Notes: generated by a model from the sequence alone, not told the origin. Positions 28,006-38,115 are shown, numbered from the stretch's first letter. The stretch is DNA of 64,000 nt from Bacteroidales bacterium F22 (GCA_029541985.1 CP095414.1:124001-188000); one strand, 5' to 3'. Translations and numbers: made by a program.

Positions 28006-28020
28006 GAAACAACGATTATT

Positions 28021-28593
28021 ATGAAAGAAGCATTATATACGATAATAGTACATTCTGAAAATATAGCGGGCGTATTGAATAAGGTGACAGCTGCATTCAC
28101 CCGCCGTCAAGTCAATATTGAGACGTTAAATGTATCCGCATCATCTATCAAGGGAGTTCATAAATATACGATAACTTCTAGGACAGATGCGATAAATATA
28201 GAACGTATCGTCCAGCAGATTTCTAAGAATATAGATGTGATACAAGCTCACTTTTTCTTAGACTCAGAACTGATGCATCGTGAGATTGCGATGTACAAAC
28301 TATCGACAGATATTTTGAAATCTCAGCCAGCTATCTCACAGATAATACGTAAATACAGCGCACATATCATAGAAGTAAATGAGGTCTTTTCTATCTTAGA
28401 AATGTCAGGGGTAGACGAAGAAATTACTGCCCTATACGAAGAATTGAGGAATTTTAATACTATATTGCAATTTGTTCGATCTGGAAGAGTTGTTGTCACA
28501 ACAAGTAGTTTCGAACATGTCGATGATTTTCTCGAAAGCAGAAACAAAGAGCATAAGCTCTCGCGAGAAAGTTGTTGGACCAAGGATGCATAA
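28021..28593 (+). CDS. ilvN: acetolactate synthase, small (regulatory) subunit
   Basis: A 190-residue ACT-domain protein that binds valine and controls the catalytic subunit encoded just upstream. The N-terminal ACT domain (YTIIVHSENIAGVLNKVTAAF, RRQVNIETLNV) is clear; a second domain follows. The length is close to IlvH-type subunits (about 165) with an extended C-terminus. The symbol ilvH would be equally acceptable. Confidence 0.94.
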   Translation: MKEALYTIIVHSENIAGVLNKVTAAFTRRQVNIETLNVSASSIKGVHKYTITSRTDAINIERIVQQISKNIDVIQAHFFLDSELMHREIAMYKLSTDILKSQPAISQIIRKYSAHIIEVNEVFSILEMSGVDEEITALYEELRNFNTILQFVRSGRVVVTTSSFEHVDDFLESRNKEHKLSRESCWTKDA

Positions 28594-28614
28594 CTTTAAA
28601 GAATATAGTAAAAG

Positions 28615-29385
28615 ATGAAGAAATTTGAATCGTACAGACAACCAAAAGAAACGGATTCTAGAGTCCTAAAGCAAGAAATTGTAGCAGAACCCTTTCACTG
28701 TGATTTTTCCACACACCTGACGATGGGCGTGTTAGGCAATCATCTGCTCAATGTAGCTGGGAACCATGCCAATGCACGTAACTTTGGTATTGAGACTTTC
28801 AAGACACTTAGTTGGGTGTTGTCTCGTTTAGTTATAGAGATGGATGAGATGCCAGTTCAGCACGATCATTTTAGTCTCGAGACTTGGACGACATCATTGT
28901 CTCGATTGTTTACAAATCGTGAATTTGCAATGTACAATCCAGAAGGAAAAGCTATCGGATTTGCGACTTCAATCTGGGCACTAATTGACTTAGAAACCCG
29001 GAGACCACTGAATCCTTTATCTGTAAATGACGGACAGTTGAAGCAATACATGTATCCTGAATATACTGTGCCTATCCAAGGTCCTGGACATATTAGGATG
29101 ACAGCGCCTGAGGAAGTATATAGACATGTCGTTTGCTATAGCGATATAGACCTCAATGGTCATCTCAATAGCATGCGTTATATAGAACATCTACTAAACT
29201 GTTTCGAATTGGATTATCATCGGACACACCGACTGCGTCGCTTAGATATAGCTTATAGTGCAGAATGTTACGCTGGAGATGAAATCAAAATCTTACGACA
29301 AGAAAAGGCACCCGATGTGTGGATGCTTGAAGTCGTGAAACCCGATGGAAAAGCAGCAGTAAAATCATTACTAGAATTTGAATAA
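28615..29385 (+). CDS. acyl-ACP thioesterase
   Basis: A 256-residue member of the plant-FatA-like bacterial acyl-ACP thioesterase family, with two hotdog domains. The second-half motif SDIDLNGHLNSMRYIEHLLNC carries the conserved D-x-N-x-H-x-N catalytic pattern. It releases fatty acids from acyl carrier protein. It lies between ilvN and ilvC with short gaps, so it is cotranscribed with branched-chain amino acid synthesis; I recall the same placement in other Bacteroides. The link may be supply of branched-chain fatty acids, which is inference. Confidence 0.88.
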   Translation: MKKFESYRQPKETDSRVLKQEIVAEPFHCDFSTHLTMGVLGNHLLNVAGNHANARNFGIETFKTLSWVLSRLVIEMDEMPVQHDHFSLETWTTSLSRLFTNREFAMYNPEGKAIGFATSIWALIDLETRRPLNPLSVNDGQLKQYMYPEYTVPIQGPGHIRMTAPEEVYRHVVCYSDIDLNGHLNSMRYIEHLLNCFELDYHRTHRLRRLDIAYSAECYAGDEIKILRQEKAPDVWMLEVVKPDGKAAVKSLLEFE

Positions 29386-29441
29386 TAAAAAGAGTCTATT
29401 TTAAAAATAAACATATTACAAATCATTAAATAGGTAAAATT

Positions 29442-30488
29442 ATGGCAATAATGAATTTCGGAGGAGTAGAAGAAAACGTAGTCACACGTGAAGAATTCCC
29501 ATTGGCAAAAGCGAAAGAAGTCCTTAAAAAAGAAGTAATAGCCGTCATCGGTTATGGTGTACAAGGACCCGGTCAATCACTAAACTTGAAAGATAATGGG
29601 TTTAATGTAATTGTCGGTCAAAGAAAAGGTAAGACATGGGACAAAGCTGTAGCTGATGGTTGGGTACCAGGTGAGACGCTGTTCGAAATCGAAGAAGCTT
29701 GTAAACGAGGTACTATTATCGAATACTTATTGTCTGATGCTGCTCAAATCGAAGTTTGGCCTACCGTGAAGAAACAATTGACTCCAGGTAAGGCATTGTA
29801 CTTCTCACATGGATTTGGTATCACTTATAAAGAACGTACTAAGATAGTACCTCCAAAAGATATCGATGTAATCATGGTAGCTCCAAAAGGCTCGGGTACT
29901 TCATTGCGAACTATGTTTTTGGAGAACAGAGGACTTAATTCTAGTTTCGCTATCTTCCAAGATGCATCAGGTAAAGCATGGGACCGCGTCGTCGCATTAG
30001 GTATCGGAGTCGGATCTGGTTATTTGTTTGAAACAACTTTCGAACGCGAGGTGTATTCTGATTTGACAGGTGAACGAGGTACCCTTATGGGCGCTATCCA
30101 AGGGCTGTTGCTTGCTCAGTTTGAAGTGTTACGTGCCAATGGGCATACCCCATCTGAAGCCTTCAATGAGACAGTGGAAGAATTGACACAGTCATTGATG
30201 CCTTTATTTGCAGCCAAAGGAATGGATTGGATGTATGCAAACTGTTCTACTACAGCTCAGCGAGGAGCTCTTGATTGGATGGTTCCATTTCATGATGCAG
30301 TGAAACCCGTATTTGAGAAACTATATGCTGAAGTGAAAAGTGGCAATGAAGCGCAACGATCTATCGACACCAACTCGAAACCCGATTACAGAGAAGGATT
30401 GGACAACGAATTGAAACAACTTCATGAAAGTGAAATGTGGCGTACAGGTGCTGTTGTACGTAAATTACGTCCTGAAAACCAAAAATAA
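29442..30488 (+). CDS. ilvC: ketol-acid reductoisomerase
   Basis: IlvC isomerises and reduces acetohydroxy acids with NAD(P)H and Mg. The 348-residue protein has the nucleotide-binding motif VIGYGVQGPGQSLNLKDNG and FSHGFGITY, then the helical domain with FETTFEREVYSDLTGERG and VEELTQSLMPL. Last gene of the operon; a strong terminator follows. The dinucleotide loop after the glycines (GQRKGKTWD) is basic, consistent with NADPH preference, though that is not decisive. Confidence 0.96.
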   Translation: MAIMNFGGVEENVVTREEFPLAKAKEVLKKEVIAVIGYGVQGPGQSLNLKDNGFNVIVGQRKGKTWDKAVADGWVPGETLFEIEEACKRGTIIEYLLSDAAQIEVWPTVKKQLTPGKALYFSHGFGITYKERTKIVPPKDIDVIMVAPKGSGTSLRTMFLENRGLNSSFAIFQDASGKAWDRVVALGIGVGSGYLFETTFEREVYSDLTGERGTLMGAIQGLLLAQFEVLRANGHTPSEAFNETVEELTQSLMPLFAAKGMDWMYANCSTTAQRGALDWMVPFHDAVKPVFEKLYAEVKSGNEAQRSIDTNSKPDYREGLDNELKQLHESEMWRTGAVVRKLRPENQK

Positions 30489-30542
30489 AAACCTTATGGA
30501 AGTAGCTATCGATGCTTCTTCATGATAATCGTGTCTATCTCT

Positions 30543-30580
30543 AAGCGCATAGCCTTTTCGTAGGCTATGCGCTTCTTTTA
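30543..30580 (+). terminator. terminator of the ilv operon
   Basis: A perfect 12-bp stem (30543-30554 with 30563-30574) with an 8-nt loop, followed by a T-rich stretch, 55 bp past the ilvC stop codon. Confidence 0.85.
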
Positions 30581-30663
30581 TACTCGTCCTATCACCACGT
30601 GGCAGATTAATTCGTATAAAGGTTTACAAAATGCTTTATTTATCAGCAAAGAAGAGTCCTTTT

Positions 30664-30695
30664 ATTGGATTTGTCGCAAAATAGCTCTATTTTTG
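30664..30695 (+). promoter_or_regulatory. promoter of the DUF3805-like gene
   Basis: -33-like ATTG (30664-30667), 20-bp spacer, -7 box TATTTTTG (30688-30695, exact), 35 bp before the start codon. Confidence 0.55.
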
Positions 30696-30729
30696 TATCT
30701 CATATAAACAAAAAAAACAGACATAAGCT

Positions 30730-31560
30730 ATGATGGTTGAAACAAAACGTTTTATTGCACCTGGTGGTTGGTTCGCTATACAGTATCCAAGTACTTGGAG
30801 TGAGTTTGAAGATTCTACAGAGAGCTTTTTATTTTACAACCCAGATGTGTGGGATGGTAACTTTCGCATATCAGCTTATCAAGAAAAAGGCAATCATCAG
30901 TTTGGCCCTGAGAGCATGCGTCAATGCCTCATTCACAATCCTTCAGCATCAAGAGTGACCGTAGGAGCCTTTCAAGCAGCTTATTATCAAGAACTATTTG
31001 AAGAAGATGAGCAAGAATTTGTGACACATAGCTGGGAGATAGCTGCTGGAGCACTCCTAGTGGTCGTGAGTTTCACTTCATTATCTTCAGCAGATAAATC
31101 CGTGGCAGAAGCTATTATAGCTACTCTAGAACCTCGTGAATTAGAAAAAAAATATCCTGCAGAGATAATCGCCATACGTGTGGCAGAGATTAGCGAGATT
31201 AATGAAGCTTTTGAATGGACTCAGCAACTAGTCAAAGAACAACTCGATACCGATTTTCAAGGACTAGAAGAAGATTTAGACAAATTACAACGAGCGATCG
31301 GTGTTGCCTCATTTTCGGGTAAGAAACGAACACCATGGATTTCGTTAGGCATCATTCTTTGTGTCATCATGATGAATGAGATAGATGGATTAGAATGGTG
31401 TAGCTTGATCGATGGCAATCGTGAAGCACCAGTCTTAAGGAGACAAGGTACAGATACTGTCGTAGACCCCTTGAAATTAGTTTGGAGCCGTAAGAAACGA
31501 GGCGAAGACATTAATTTTAAAGAGATTTACGAAGGAGCTATCGAAGAATTATTTCATTGA
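30730..31560 (+). CDS. DUF3805/DUF3806-like protein
   Basis: A 276-residue soluble protein of unknown function. The N-terminal half (FIAPGGWFAIQYPSTWSEFED, FRISAYQ) looks like a PsbP/Mog1-type alpha-beta sandwich and matches my memory of DUF3805; the C-terminal half, after a charged linker near residue 175, would be DUF3806. There is no signal peptide or membrane span. It is followed 45 bp later by the ABC-F gene and may be cotranscribed. The second codon is also ATG, so the start could be 30733. Confidence 0.6.
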   Translation: MMVETKRFIAPGGWFAIQYPSTWSEFEDSTESFLFYNPDVWDGNFRISAYQEKGNHQFGPESMRQCLIHNPSASRVTVGAFQAAYYQELFEEDEQEFVTHSWEIAAGALLVVVSFTSLSSADKSVAEAIIATLEPRELEKKYPAEIIAIRVAEISEINEAFEWTQQLVKEQLDTDFQGLEEDLDKLQRAIGVASFSGKKRTPWISLGIILCVIMMNEIDGLEWCSLIDGNREAPVLRRQGTDTVVDPLKLVWSRKKRGEDINFKEIYEGAIEELFH

Positions 31561-31605
31561 TTCTGCCCTTTCTATTTTATAAACAATAATATACAATTAC
31601 AAACT

Positions 31606-33462
31606 ATGGCTCCAACTCCACATTTACAAGTAGAGCGTTTAAATAAACGATTTGGTGATCTTGTGCTTTTTGACGGATTGTCATTTGGAGTAAACCAAGG
31701 TGACCGAATCGGTCTGATTGCTCAAAATGGGACAGGTAAATCTACATTGCTCAATATCCTAACCGACAAAGAAGGATATGAATCAGGAAATATAACTTTC
31801 AGAAATGATTTGACAGTAGGGTATCTAGAGCAAGATCCAAAATACAAACTTGGGACAACGGTCCTCGAAGCTTGTCTTCATGGCAAATCAGCAGAGTACG
31901 AACTCAAGGCTAAGCAGATGCTTACACAGCTCAATATCAATGACTTGAATCAAAAAGTCGAGACACTTAGTGGAGGGCAATTAAAACGTGTAGCTTTGGC
32001 GAGTGCACTCATCTCAGAAGCCGATATGTTGATTCTTGATGAACCAACTAACCATTTGGATCTAGACATGACCGAATGGTTAGAAGGATATCTTCAACGT
32101 CAAACAAAATCCTTACTGATGGTCACTCACGACCGTTATTTCTTAGATAGAGTATGCAATTCGATTCTAGAGATAGATAATCATCAAGCTTATTCCTATC
32201 AAGGAAATTACAGTTATTACTTAGAGAAGCGTCAAGAACGTATCAACGCTCGTTCCGTGGAGATTGACCGCGCCAATAACTTGTACCGTACCGAACTCGA
32301 ATGGATGCGTCGTATGCCCCAAGCTAGGGGACATAAAGCGAAATACCGTGAAGATGCATTCTTTGAGCTCGAGAAAGTAGCCAAGCAGAAGATGCAAAAT
32401 AGGCAAGTGACACTTGATGTGAAATCCACTTACATTGGTAAAAAGATATTTGAAGCGAAACACTTATACAAGGCTTTTGGAGATAAAGTGATTCTCAAAG
32501 ACTTTAATTATCTGTTCTCTCGCTATGAAAAGATGGGTATAGTAGGTAACAACGGTACCGGAAAATCGACCTTTATTAAGATGCTATTAGGTAATGTACC
32601 TCTAGATTCTGGAGAGATTGACCTAGGAGAAACGGTACGCTTTGGCTATTATTCTCAAGATGGTTTACAATTTGATGACAAGATGAAAGTGCTTGAAGTC
32701 GTTCAGGATATTGCTGAAGTAATCAAGTTAGCTGATGGACGTACCATGACTGCCTCACAGCTGTTGCAATACTTCCTCTTCACTCCAGACACACAGCATA
32801 GTTATGTTGCGAAGTTGTCCGGTGGAGAGCGGCGACGACTATACCTCTGTACCATATTGATGACAAATCCCAATTTCTTAGTTTTAGATGAGCCCACCAA
32901 TGACCTTGATATTGTGACCCTTAATATTTTAGAAGAATATTTGCAAACTTTCCAAGGTTGCGTTATCGTCGTCTCTCACGACCGTTACTTCATGGATAAA
33001 GTTGTCGACCACTTGATGGTCTTCAGCGGAGAAGGAGAAATCAAAGATTTTCCTGGAAACTATACGCAGTATCGCAATTGGAAAGGGCTTCAAGAGAAAT
33101 CGATCAAAGCTAACGAGGGAAGCCGAAAAACAAAAAATGAGAGTTCGGATGATAATGCCAACTCAGGTTTAGCAGAATCTGCTATCCCAGAAGGTGCCAT
33201 CGTGACCAAATCGGGTAGAGTCCGTGTCAATAATGCTCGTAAGTTGTCCTACAAAGAAAAGCGGGAGCTTGAAACGTTGAATAAAGAAATTGCTTCATTA
33301 GAACAAGAGAAAAAAGCGATTGAAGCAAAATTCTCATCTGGTTCTTTGGATGTCGATGAATTGACCAAAGCAAGTAAACGTCTACCGATAATAAATGATC
33401 TTATTGACGAGAAAGAAATGAGATGGTTAGAGTTAGACGAGATTGACCAAGGAAATGTATAA
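31606..33462 (+). CDS. ABC-F family ATPase (Uup-like)
   Basis: A 618-residue soluble protein with two ABC domains and no membrane spans, i.e. a ribosome-associated ABC-F factor. Domain 1: GLIAQNGTGKSTLL, LSGGQLKR, LILDEPTNHLD. Domain 2: GIVGNNGTGKSTFI, LSGGERRR, LVLDEPTNDLD. The inter-domain linker carries RRMPQARGHKAKYRED. A C-terminal coiled coil of about 80 residues (KRELETLNKEIASLEQEKKA) marks the Uup type. The likely role is translation or ribosome quality control. Confidence 0.93.
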   Translation: MAPTPHLQVERLNKRFGDLVLFDGLSFGVNQGDRIGLIAQNGTGKSTLLNILTDKEGYESGNITFRNDLTVGYLEQDPKYKLGTTVLEACLHGKSAEYELKAKQMLTQLNINDLNQKVETLSGGQLKRVALASALISEADMLILDEPTNHLDLDMTEWLEGYLQRQTKSLLMVTHDRYFLDRVCNSILEIDNHQAYSYQGNYSYYLEKRQERINARSVEIDRANNLYRTELEWMRRMPQARGHKAKYREDAFFELEKVAKQKMQNRQVTLDVKSTYIGKKIFEAKHLYKAFGDKVILKDFNYLFSRYEKMGIVGNNGTGKSTFIKMLLGNVPLDSGEIDLGETVRFGYYSQDGLQFDDKMKVLEVVQDIAEVIKLADGRTMTASQLLQYFLFTPDTQHSYVAKLSGGERRRLYLCTILMTNPNFLVLDEPTNDLDIVTLNILEEYLQTFQGCVIVVSHDRYFMDKVVDHLMVFSGEGEIKDFPGNYTQYRNWKGLQEKSIKANEGSRKTKNESSDDNANSGLAESAIPEGAIVTKSGRVRVNNARKLSYKEKRELETLNKEIASLEQEKKAIEAKFSSGSLDVDELTKASKRLPIINDLIDEKEMRWLELDEIDQGNV

Positions 33463-33498
33463 ACGATACAATGGACTGTAAAAAGTAACACATAGATT

Positions 33499-34698
33499 AT
33501 GCCAAATATTTCTAATAGAGCGATTGAGATGCCTCAATCACCAATTCGTAAATTAGCTCCATTAGCTAATGCTGCCAAGGAACGAGGAGTACATGTACAT
33601 CACCTCAATATCGGTCAACCAGATTTGCCTTCACCTCCAGAAGCCATGGTCGCATTGAAGAATGTCAAACGCGATACTCTCGAATACAGTCCTAGTGATG
33701 GGTATAAGTCATACCGCGAGAAGCTTTGTGGTTATTATGCCAAGTATGATATCAACTTAGATGCTGATGATATCATCATTACTACAGGCGGATCAGAAGC
33801 AGTTCTCTTTGCTTTTATGTCTTGCCTCAATCCGGGAGATGAAATCATTGTACCCGAACCCGCCTATGCTAATTATATGGCATTTGCGATTTCTGCTGGT
33901 GCAAAGATACGAACGATTTCAAGCAGTATCGAACAAGGATTTTCCTTACCTCCGGTTCACGCATTTGAAAAATTAATCAATGAACGTACACGAGGTATCT
34001 TAATCTGTAATCCAAATAATCCTACTGGCTATCTCTATACGCGAAAGGAGATGGAACAGATACGTAAGATGGTTAAGAAATATGACCTCTTCCTCTTCTC
34101 CGATGAAGTATATCGTGAATTTATCTATACCGGAAGTCCCTATATCTCTGCTTGCCATTTGAAAGACATCGAGCAGAATGTGGTGCTTATCGATTCAGTA
34201 TCTAAGAGATATTCTGAATGTGGTATCCGAGTAGGTGCCCTAATTACTAAAAACAAAACTGTGCGCGATGCAGTGATGAAATTCTGTCAGGCACGTTTAT
34301 CCCCTCCATTGATTGGTCAGATTGTTGCTGAAGCATCATTAGACGCTAGTGAAGAATATATGCGCAACTGCTATGATGAATATGTAGAAAGACGCAACTG
34401 TCTCATCGACGGGCTCAACAGAATCCCGGGGGTCTATTCCCCTATACCTATGGGATCCTTTTATACGATAGCTCGCCTGCCCGTAGAAGATAGTGATGAC
34501 TTCTGTGCTTGGTGTCTGAGTGATTTTGAATATGAAGGAGAAACCGTCATGATGGCTCCAGCATCGGGTTTTTATACGACTCCCAATGAAGGGAAAAATC
34601 AAGTTCGTATCGCTTATGTCACAGCCAAAGAAGAACTCCAACGTGCCTTGTTTATATTGGGCAAGGCTCTTGAAGTGTATAATAACCGTCTGAAATAG
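33499..34698 (+). CDS. class I/II PLP-dependent aminotransferase
   Basis: A 399-residue fold-type I aminotransferase. It shows HLNIGQPDLPSPPEA, ICNPNNPTGYLYT, FSDEVYREFIYTG and the cofactor Lys in DSVSKRYSECGIRVGAL, plus a C-terminal Arg in NQVRIAYV for substrate carboxylate binding. This set fits aspartate/aromatic-type aminotransferases, but the exact substrate cannot be told. It lies 36 bp after the ABC-F gene on the same strand. Confidence 0.9.
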   Translation: MPNISNRAIEMPQSPIRKLAPLANAAKERGVHVHHLNIGQPDLPSPPEAMVALKNVKRDTLEYSPSDGYKSYREKLCGYYAKYDINLDADDIIITTGGSEAVLFAFMSCLNPGDEIIVPEPAYANYMAFAISAGAKIRTISSSIEQGFSLPPVHAFEKLINERTRGILICNPNNPTGYLYTRKEMEQIRKMVKKYDLFLFSDEVYREFIYTGSPYISACHLKDIEQNVVLIDSVSKRYSECGIRVGALITKNKTVRDAVMKFCQARLSPPLIGQIVAEASLDASEEYMRNCYDEYVERRNCLIDGLNRIPGVYSPIPMGSFYTIARLPVEDSDDFCAWCLSDFEYEGETVMMAPASGFYTTPNEGKNQVRIAYVTAKEELQRALFILGKALEVYNNRLK

Positions 34699-34735
34699 TG
34701 ACTATTTTGAAGTACTAACTTATCTACTCAATATC

Positions 34736-35983
34736 GTGTCTTACAACTTCTTCTTATCTCGTCGTATTTATAGTGGCGGTTCTACCCAAAAAGGTGGAGC
34801 AGCTCCAGCGGTACGTATTGCGCTATTAGGTATTGCTTTTGGATTGGCCATCATCCTTCTATCTGTAGCCGTCGTATCAGGATTTAAGCATCAGATTAAA
34901 GTTCGGTTAGCTGGATTTGGAGCTGATGTACAAATCGCCAATTTTGATGCTGCCGTATCGTACGAGACCCTTCCCATATGGGTTACCGATAGTTTAGATA
35001 ACCGTATCAGAAAGGATTTTCCGAGCGTATCTACGATCCAACGCTATGCGACAAAACCAGCAATGATAAAAACGGATGAGGCTTTTCAAGGAGCAGTAGC
35101 CAAGGGATTAGGTCCTGAATTTGACCATTCGTTTTTCAAAGACCATTTAGTCGAAGGCACTATTCCTGTCTTCTCCGACTCTTGTTATACCAATCAAATA
35201 GTCTTGTCTAAGACGCTAGCACGTAAGATGCATTTGAAATTGAACGACAAACTATTACTTTATTTCGTAACAGATCATATACGAGCGCGTAAACTTAAGA
35301 TTGTAGGGATTTATGACACTGGTTTCTCTCAATATGACGAGACCTATATGCTCGTAGATTTATACCTCATACAGCGCTTAAGCGGGTGGGATAGTCATCA
35401 AGTCAGCGGGTTGGAAGTAAACTTAACTTCCGATGCTGATAAGGCGGTCGTTGCAGACAATATGCGGATTCAATATACCAATGTCCCCGATGGACATGGA
35501 GGGCATTATTTCGTGCAATCACTTCGTGATTTACATCCTCAATTATTTGGATGGCTCGACCTGCTTGATATCAATGTAGTAGTCATCTTATTCCTGATGC
35601 TTGGTGTAGCAGGGGTAACTATGATTTCTGGATTACTAATCATCATCTTAGAACATACACAGATGATTGGTCTCTTCAAGGCACTCGGCATGTCTAATCG
35701 GTCCGTCCGAAAACTGTTTCTCAGCTTATCTGTATTTTTGATTGCACAAGGGATGGTCATAGGCAATCTCTTTGCAGGTGTCATCTATTTTGTGCAGAAT
35801 TATTGGCATGTCTTCAGTTTAGATCCCGCCACCTATTATGTAAATTATGTACCGATGGAGATTTCCTTTCGTTCATGGTTACTCATCAATATAGGTACAT
35901 TGTTCGTTTCGATATTCATCATGATTCTACCTACTTATATGATTGCACGGATCAATCCTGCAAGTTCCATGAGGTACGAATAA
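34736..35983 (+). CDS. FtsX/LolE-family ABC transporter permease
   Basis: A 415-residue inner-membrane protein with the MacB/LolE layout: one N-terminal span (LLGIAFGLAIILLSVAVVSG), a large periplasmic domain (about residues 45-270) and three C-terminal spans. The N-terminus MSYNFFLSRRIYSG is typical of LolC/LolE-like permeases. The start codon is GTG. No partner ATPase is adjacent. Lipoprotein release is the likely role by family, not shown here. Confidence 0.88.
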   Translation: MSYNFFLSRRIYSGGSTQKGGAAPAVRIALLGIAFGLAIILLSVAVVSGFKHQIKVRLAGFGADVQIANFDAAVSYETLPIWVTDSLDNRIRKDFPSVSTIQRYATKPAMIKTDEAFQGAVAKGLGPEFDHSFFKDHLVEGTIPVFSDSCYTNQIVLSKTLARKMHLKLNDKLLLYFVTDHIRARKLKIVGIYDTGFSQYDETYMLVDLYLIQRLSGWDSHQVSGLEVNLTSDADKAVVADNMRIQYTNVPDGHGGHYFVQSLRDLHPQLFGWLDLLDINVVVILFLMLGVAGVTMISGLLIIILEHTQMIGLFKALGMSNRSVRKLFLSLSVFLIAQGMVIGNLFAGVIYFVQNYWHVFSLDPATYYVNYVPMEISFRSWLLINIGTLFVSIFIMILPTYMIARINPASSMRYE

Positions 35984-36051
35984 ATGTAAAAATAGAGAAC
36001 CAATCTTTAAAAAATGAAGATTGCTGTAGCTCTAAGTAAAATAAAAAACTG

Positions 36052-36059
36052 TAACTTTG
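36052..36059 (+). promoter_or_regulatory. -7 box for fructose-bisphosphatase gene
   Basis: TAACTTTG, exact TAnnTTTG, 40 bp before the start codon. No clear -33 box. Confidence 0.5.
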
Positions 36060-36099
36060 CAGTGAAAAGAACTATTTAATTAAGTAATACCCATACAAT

Positions 36100-38115
36100 A
36101 TGACTCCATTAAGTTTGATTACTCCCGAGAGCATCATTGAAGATATGCGCTACCTCAAGCTATTGTCTCGGAGTTTCCCTACTATCGGACATGCTAGTAC
36201 AGAAATCATTAATCTAGAAGCAATTCTCAATTTGCCAAAAGGAACGGAACATTTTCTGAGTGATATTCATGGCGAAAATGAAGCCTTCGAACACGTACTG
36301 AAAAATGCCTCAGGCACTGTTCGTCGTAAAGTAGAAGAGATTTTCGGTCAGACATTACGTGAATCAGTGAAACGAGATATCTGTACATTGATTTACTATC
36401 CAGTACAGAAATTGAATCGTGTCAAAGAAGTAGAAACCGACTTAGATGACTGGTATATGACGACTCTAAACCAATTGGTCAAAGTATGTCAGAATGTATC
36501 CTCAAAATATACCCGCTCAAAAGTACGCAAAGCACTTCCAAAAGACTTCTCATATATCATTCAAGAATTGCTACACGAAGGCAGTCAGCAACACGTGGAT
36601 AAGCAAGCCTATACCAATCAGATTATTGCGACGATCATCTCGACCAAACGTGCAGATGAATTTATCGAAGCGATGTGTAATCTCATTCAGCAATTAGCGA
36701 TTGACTCCCTCCATATAGTAGGTGATATCTATGATAGAGGTAATGGTGCACATAAGATAGTCGAACGTTTACGTCATTATCACAACTTTGATATTCAATG
36801 GGGAAACCATGATATATTGTGGATGGGGGCTGCATCTGGCAATGATGCTTCTATGGCAAACGCTATTCGCATCTCGTTGCGTTATGGTAATTTAGACCCT
36901 TTGGAATATGGATACAGTATCAACATGCTTCCATTAGCTACTTTTGCTATGGATGTATACGGTGACGACCCATGTACTCCATTTATGCCACGCGGGGTCC
37001 AAAGCAGTGCCAAGTACAAGGATAAAGATATTCGTCTGATTGCTCAGATGCACAAGGCGATAGCCATCATTCAGTTTAAGCTAGAAGCTAACTTGATAAA
37101 GAAACATCCAGAATATGAGATGCAAAGTCGATTACATCTCGATAAGATGAATCTCGACAAAGGAACAGTAACTATTGCTGGGAAAGAATATGAGATGGTC
37201 GATACCAATTTCCCGACTATAGATCCCAAAGACCCATGTAAGCTATCTCTCGAAGAAGACTTACTCGTGCAGAAGTTACATACTTCATTTGCCAAAAGTG
37301 ACCGTATGAAGAAGCATATGGCTTGTCTCTTGAAATATGGAAGCATGTTTTTAGTCGTGAACAGTAATCTCCTCTTTCATGCCTCTATACCACTAAATAA
37401 AGACGGCTCTTTTAAGGAAGTAGAAATTGAAGGCGAGATTTTCAAAGGGAAGCAATTGCTCGAGAAAGTCGATTCTATGGTACGGATTGCTTATTTTGAC
37501 CACGAAGAACTGGATATCGATAGAGACCACGAGGATGTAGAATCTGCTCGTGACTATATGTGGTATCTTTGGTGCGGAAAAAACTCACCTCTATTTGATA
37601 AAGATAAGATGGCAACTTTTGAAAATTATTTCTTGAAAGACAAGGACATCCGTAAAGAGGTCAAAGGATACTACTATACATTCCGAGATGACCCAGAGAT
37701 GTGCAATCAAATATTCAAAGAATTTGATATGCCTATCAAAGACTCTCATATCATCAATGGTCATGTACCAGTGAAGCAATCAAAAGGAGAAAGCCCACTC
37801 AAGGCAGACGGAAAACTGATTGTTATCGATGGAGGATTTTCCAAAGCCTATCGCTCTACCACAGGGATTGCTGGCTATACTTTGGTTTACCATTCTCACG
37901 GATTACAGCTCGTACAGCACGAACCTTTCGAGTCCACAAAAAAGGCGATAGACGAAGGAGCAGATATCAAATCGACTAGCTTCTTATTGGAATTCACTTC
38001 CCAACGAATGCGTGTACGTGATACCGACAAGGGGCATGTCTTGAACAAGCAGATACAAGACTTGCGTAAACTGCTTGTCGGTTATCGCATCGGATTAATC
38101 AAGGAAAAAAACTAA
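36100..38115 (+). CDS. fbp: fructose-1,6-bisphosphatase, class III
   Basis: A 671-residue class III FBPase that dephosphorylates fructose-1,6-bisphosphate in gluconeogenesis. The metallophosphoesterase motifs are split by long inserts as in the family: LSDIHGENEAF (DxH), VGDIYDRGNGAH (GDxxDRG), QWGNHDILWMGA (GNHD) and INGHVPVK. The class is best known from Firmicutes and Bacteroidetes and is unrelated to E. coli Fbp. Its stop codon overlaps the stop of the convergent uvrB by 4 bp, with no room for a terminator between them. Confidence 0.94.
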   Translation: MTPLSLITPESIIEDMRYLKLLSRSFPTIGHASTEIINLEAILNLPKGTEHFLSDIHGENEAFEHVLKNASGTVRRKVEEIFGQTLRESVKRDICTLIYYPVQKLNRVKEVETDLDDWYMTTLNQLVKVCQNVSSKYTRSKVRKALPKDFSYIIQELLHEGSQQHVDKQAYTNQIIATIISTKRADEFIEAMCNLIQQLAIDSLHIVGDIYDRGNGAHKIVERLRHYHNFDIQWGNHDILWMGAASGNDASMANAIRISLRYGNLDPLEYGYSINMLPLATFAMDVYGDDPCTPFMPRGVQSSAKYKDKDIRLIAQMHKAIAIIQFKLEANLIKKHPEYEMQSRLHLDKMNLDKGTVTIAGKEYEMVDTNFPTIDPKDPCKLSLEEDLLVQKLHTSFAKSDRMKKHMACLLKYGSMFLVVNSNLLFHASIPLNKDGSFKEVEIEGEIFKGKQLLEKVDSMVRIAYFDHEELDIDRDHEDVESARDYMWYLWCGKNSPLFDKDKMATFENYFLKDKDIRKEVKGYYYTFRDDPEMCNQIFKEFDMPIKDSHIINGHVPVKQSKGESPLKADGKLIVIDGGFSKAYRSTTGIAGYTLVYHSHGLQLVQHEPFESTKKAIDEGADIKSTSFLLEFTSQRMRVRDTDKGHVLNKQIQDLRKLLVGYRIGLIKEKN

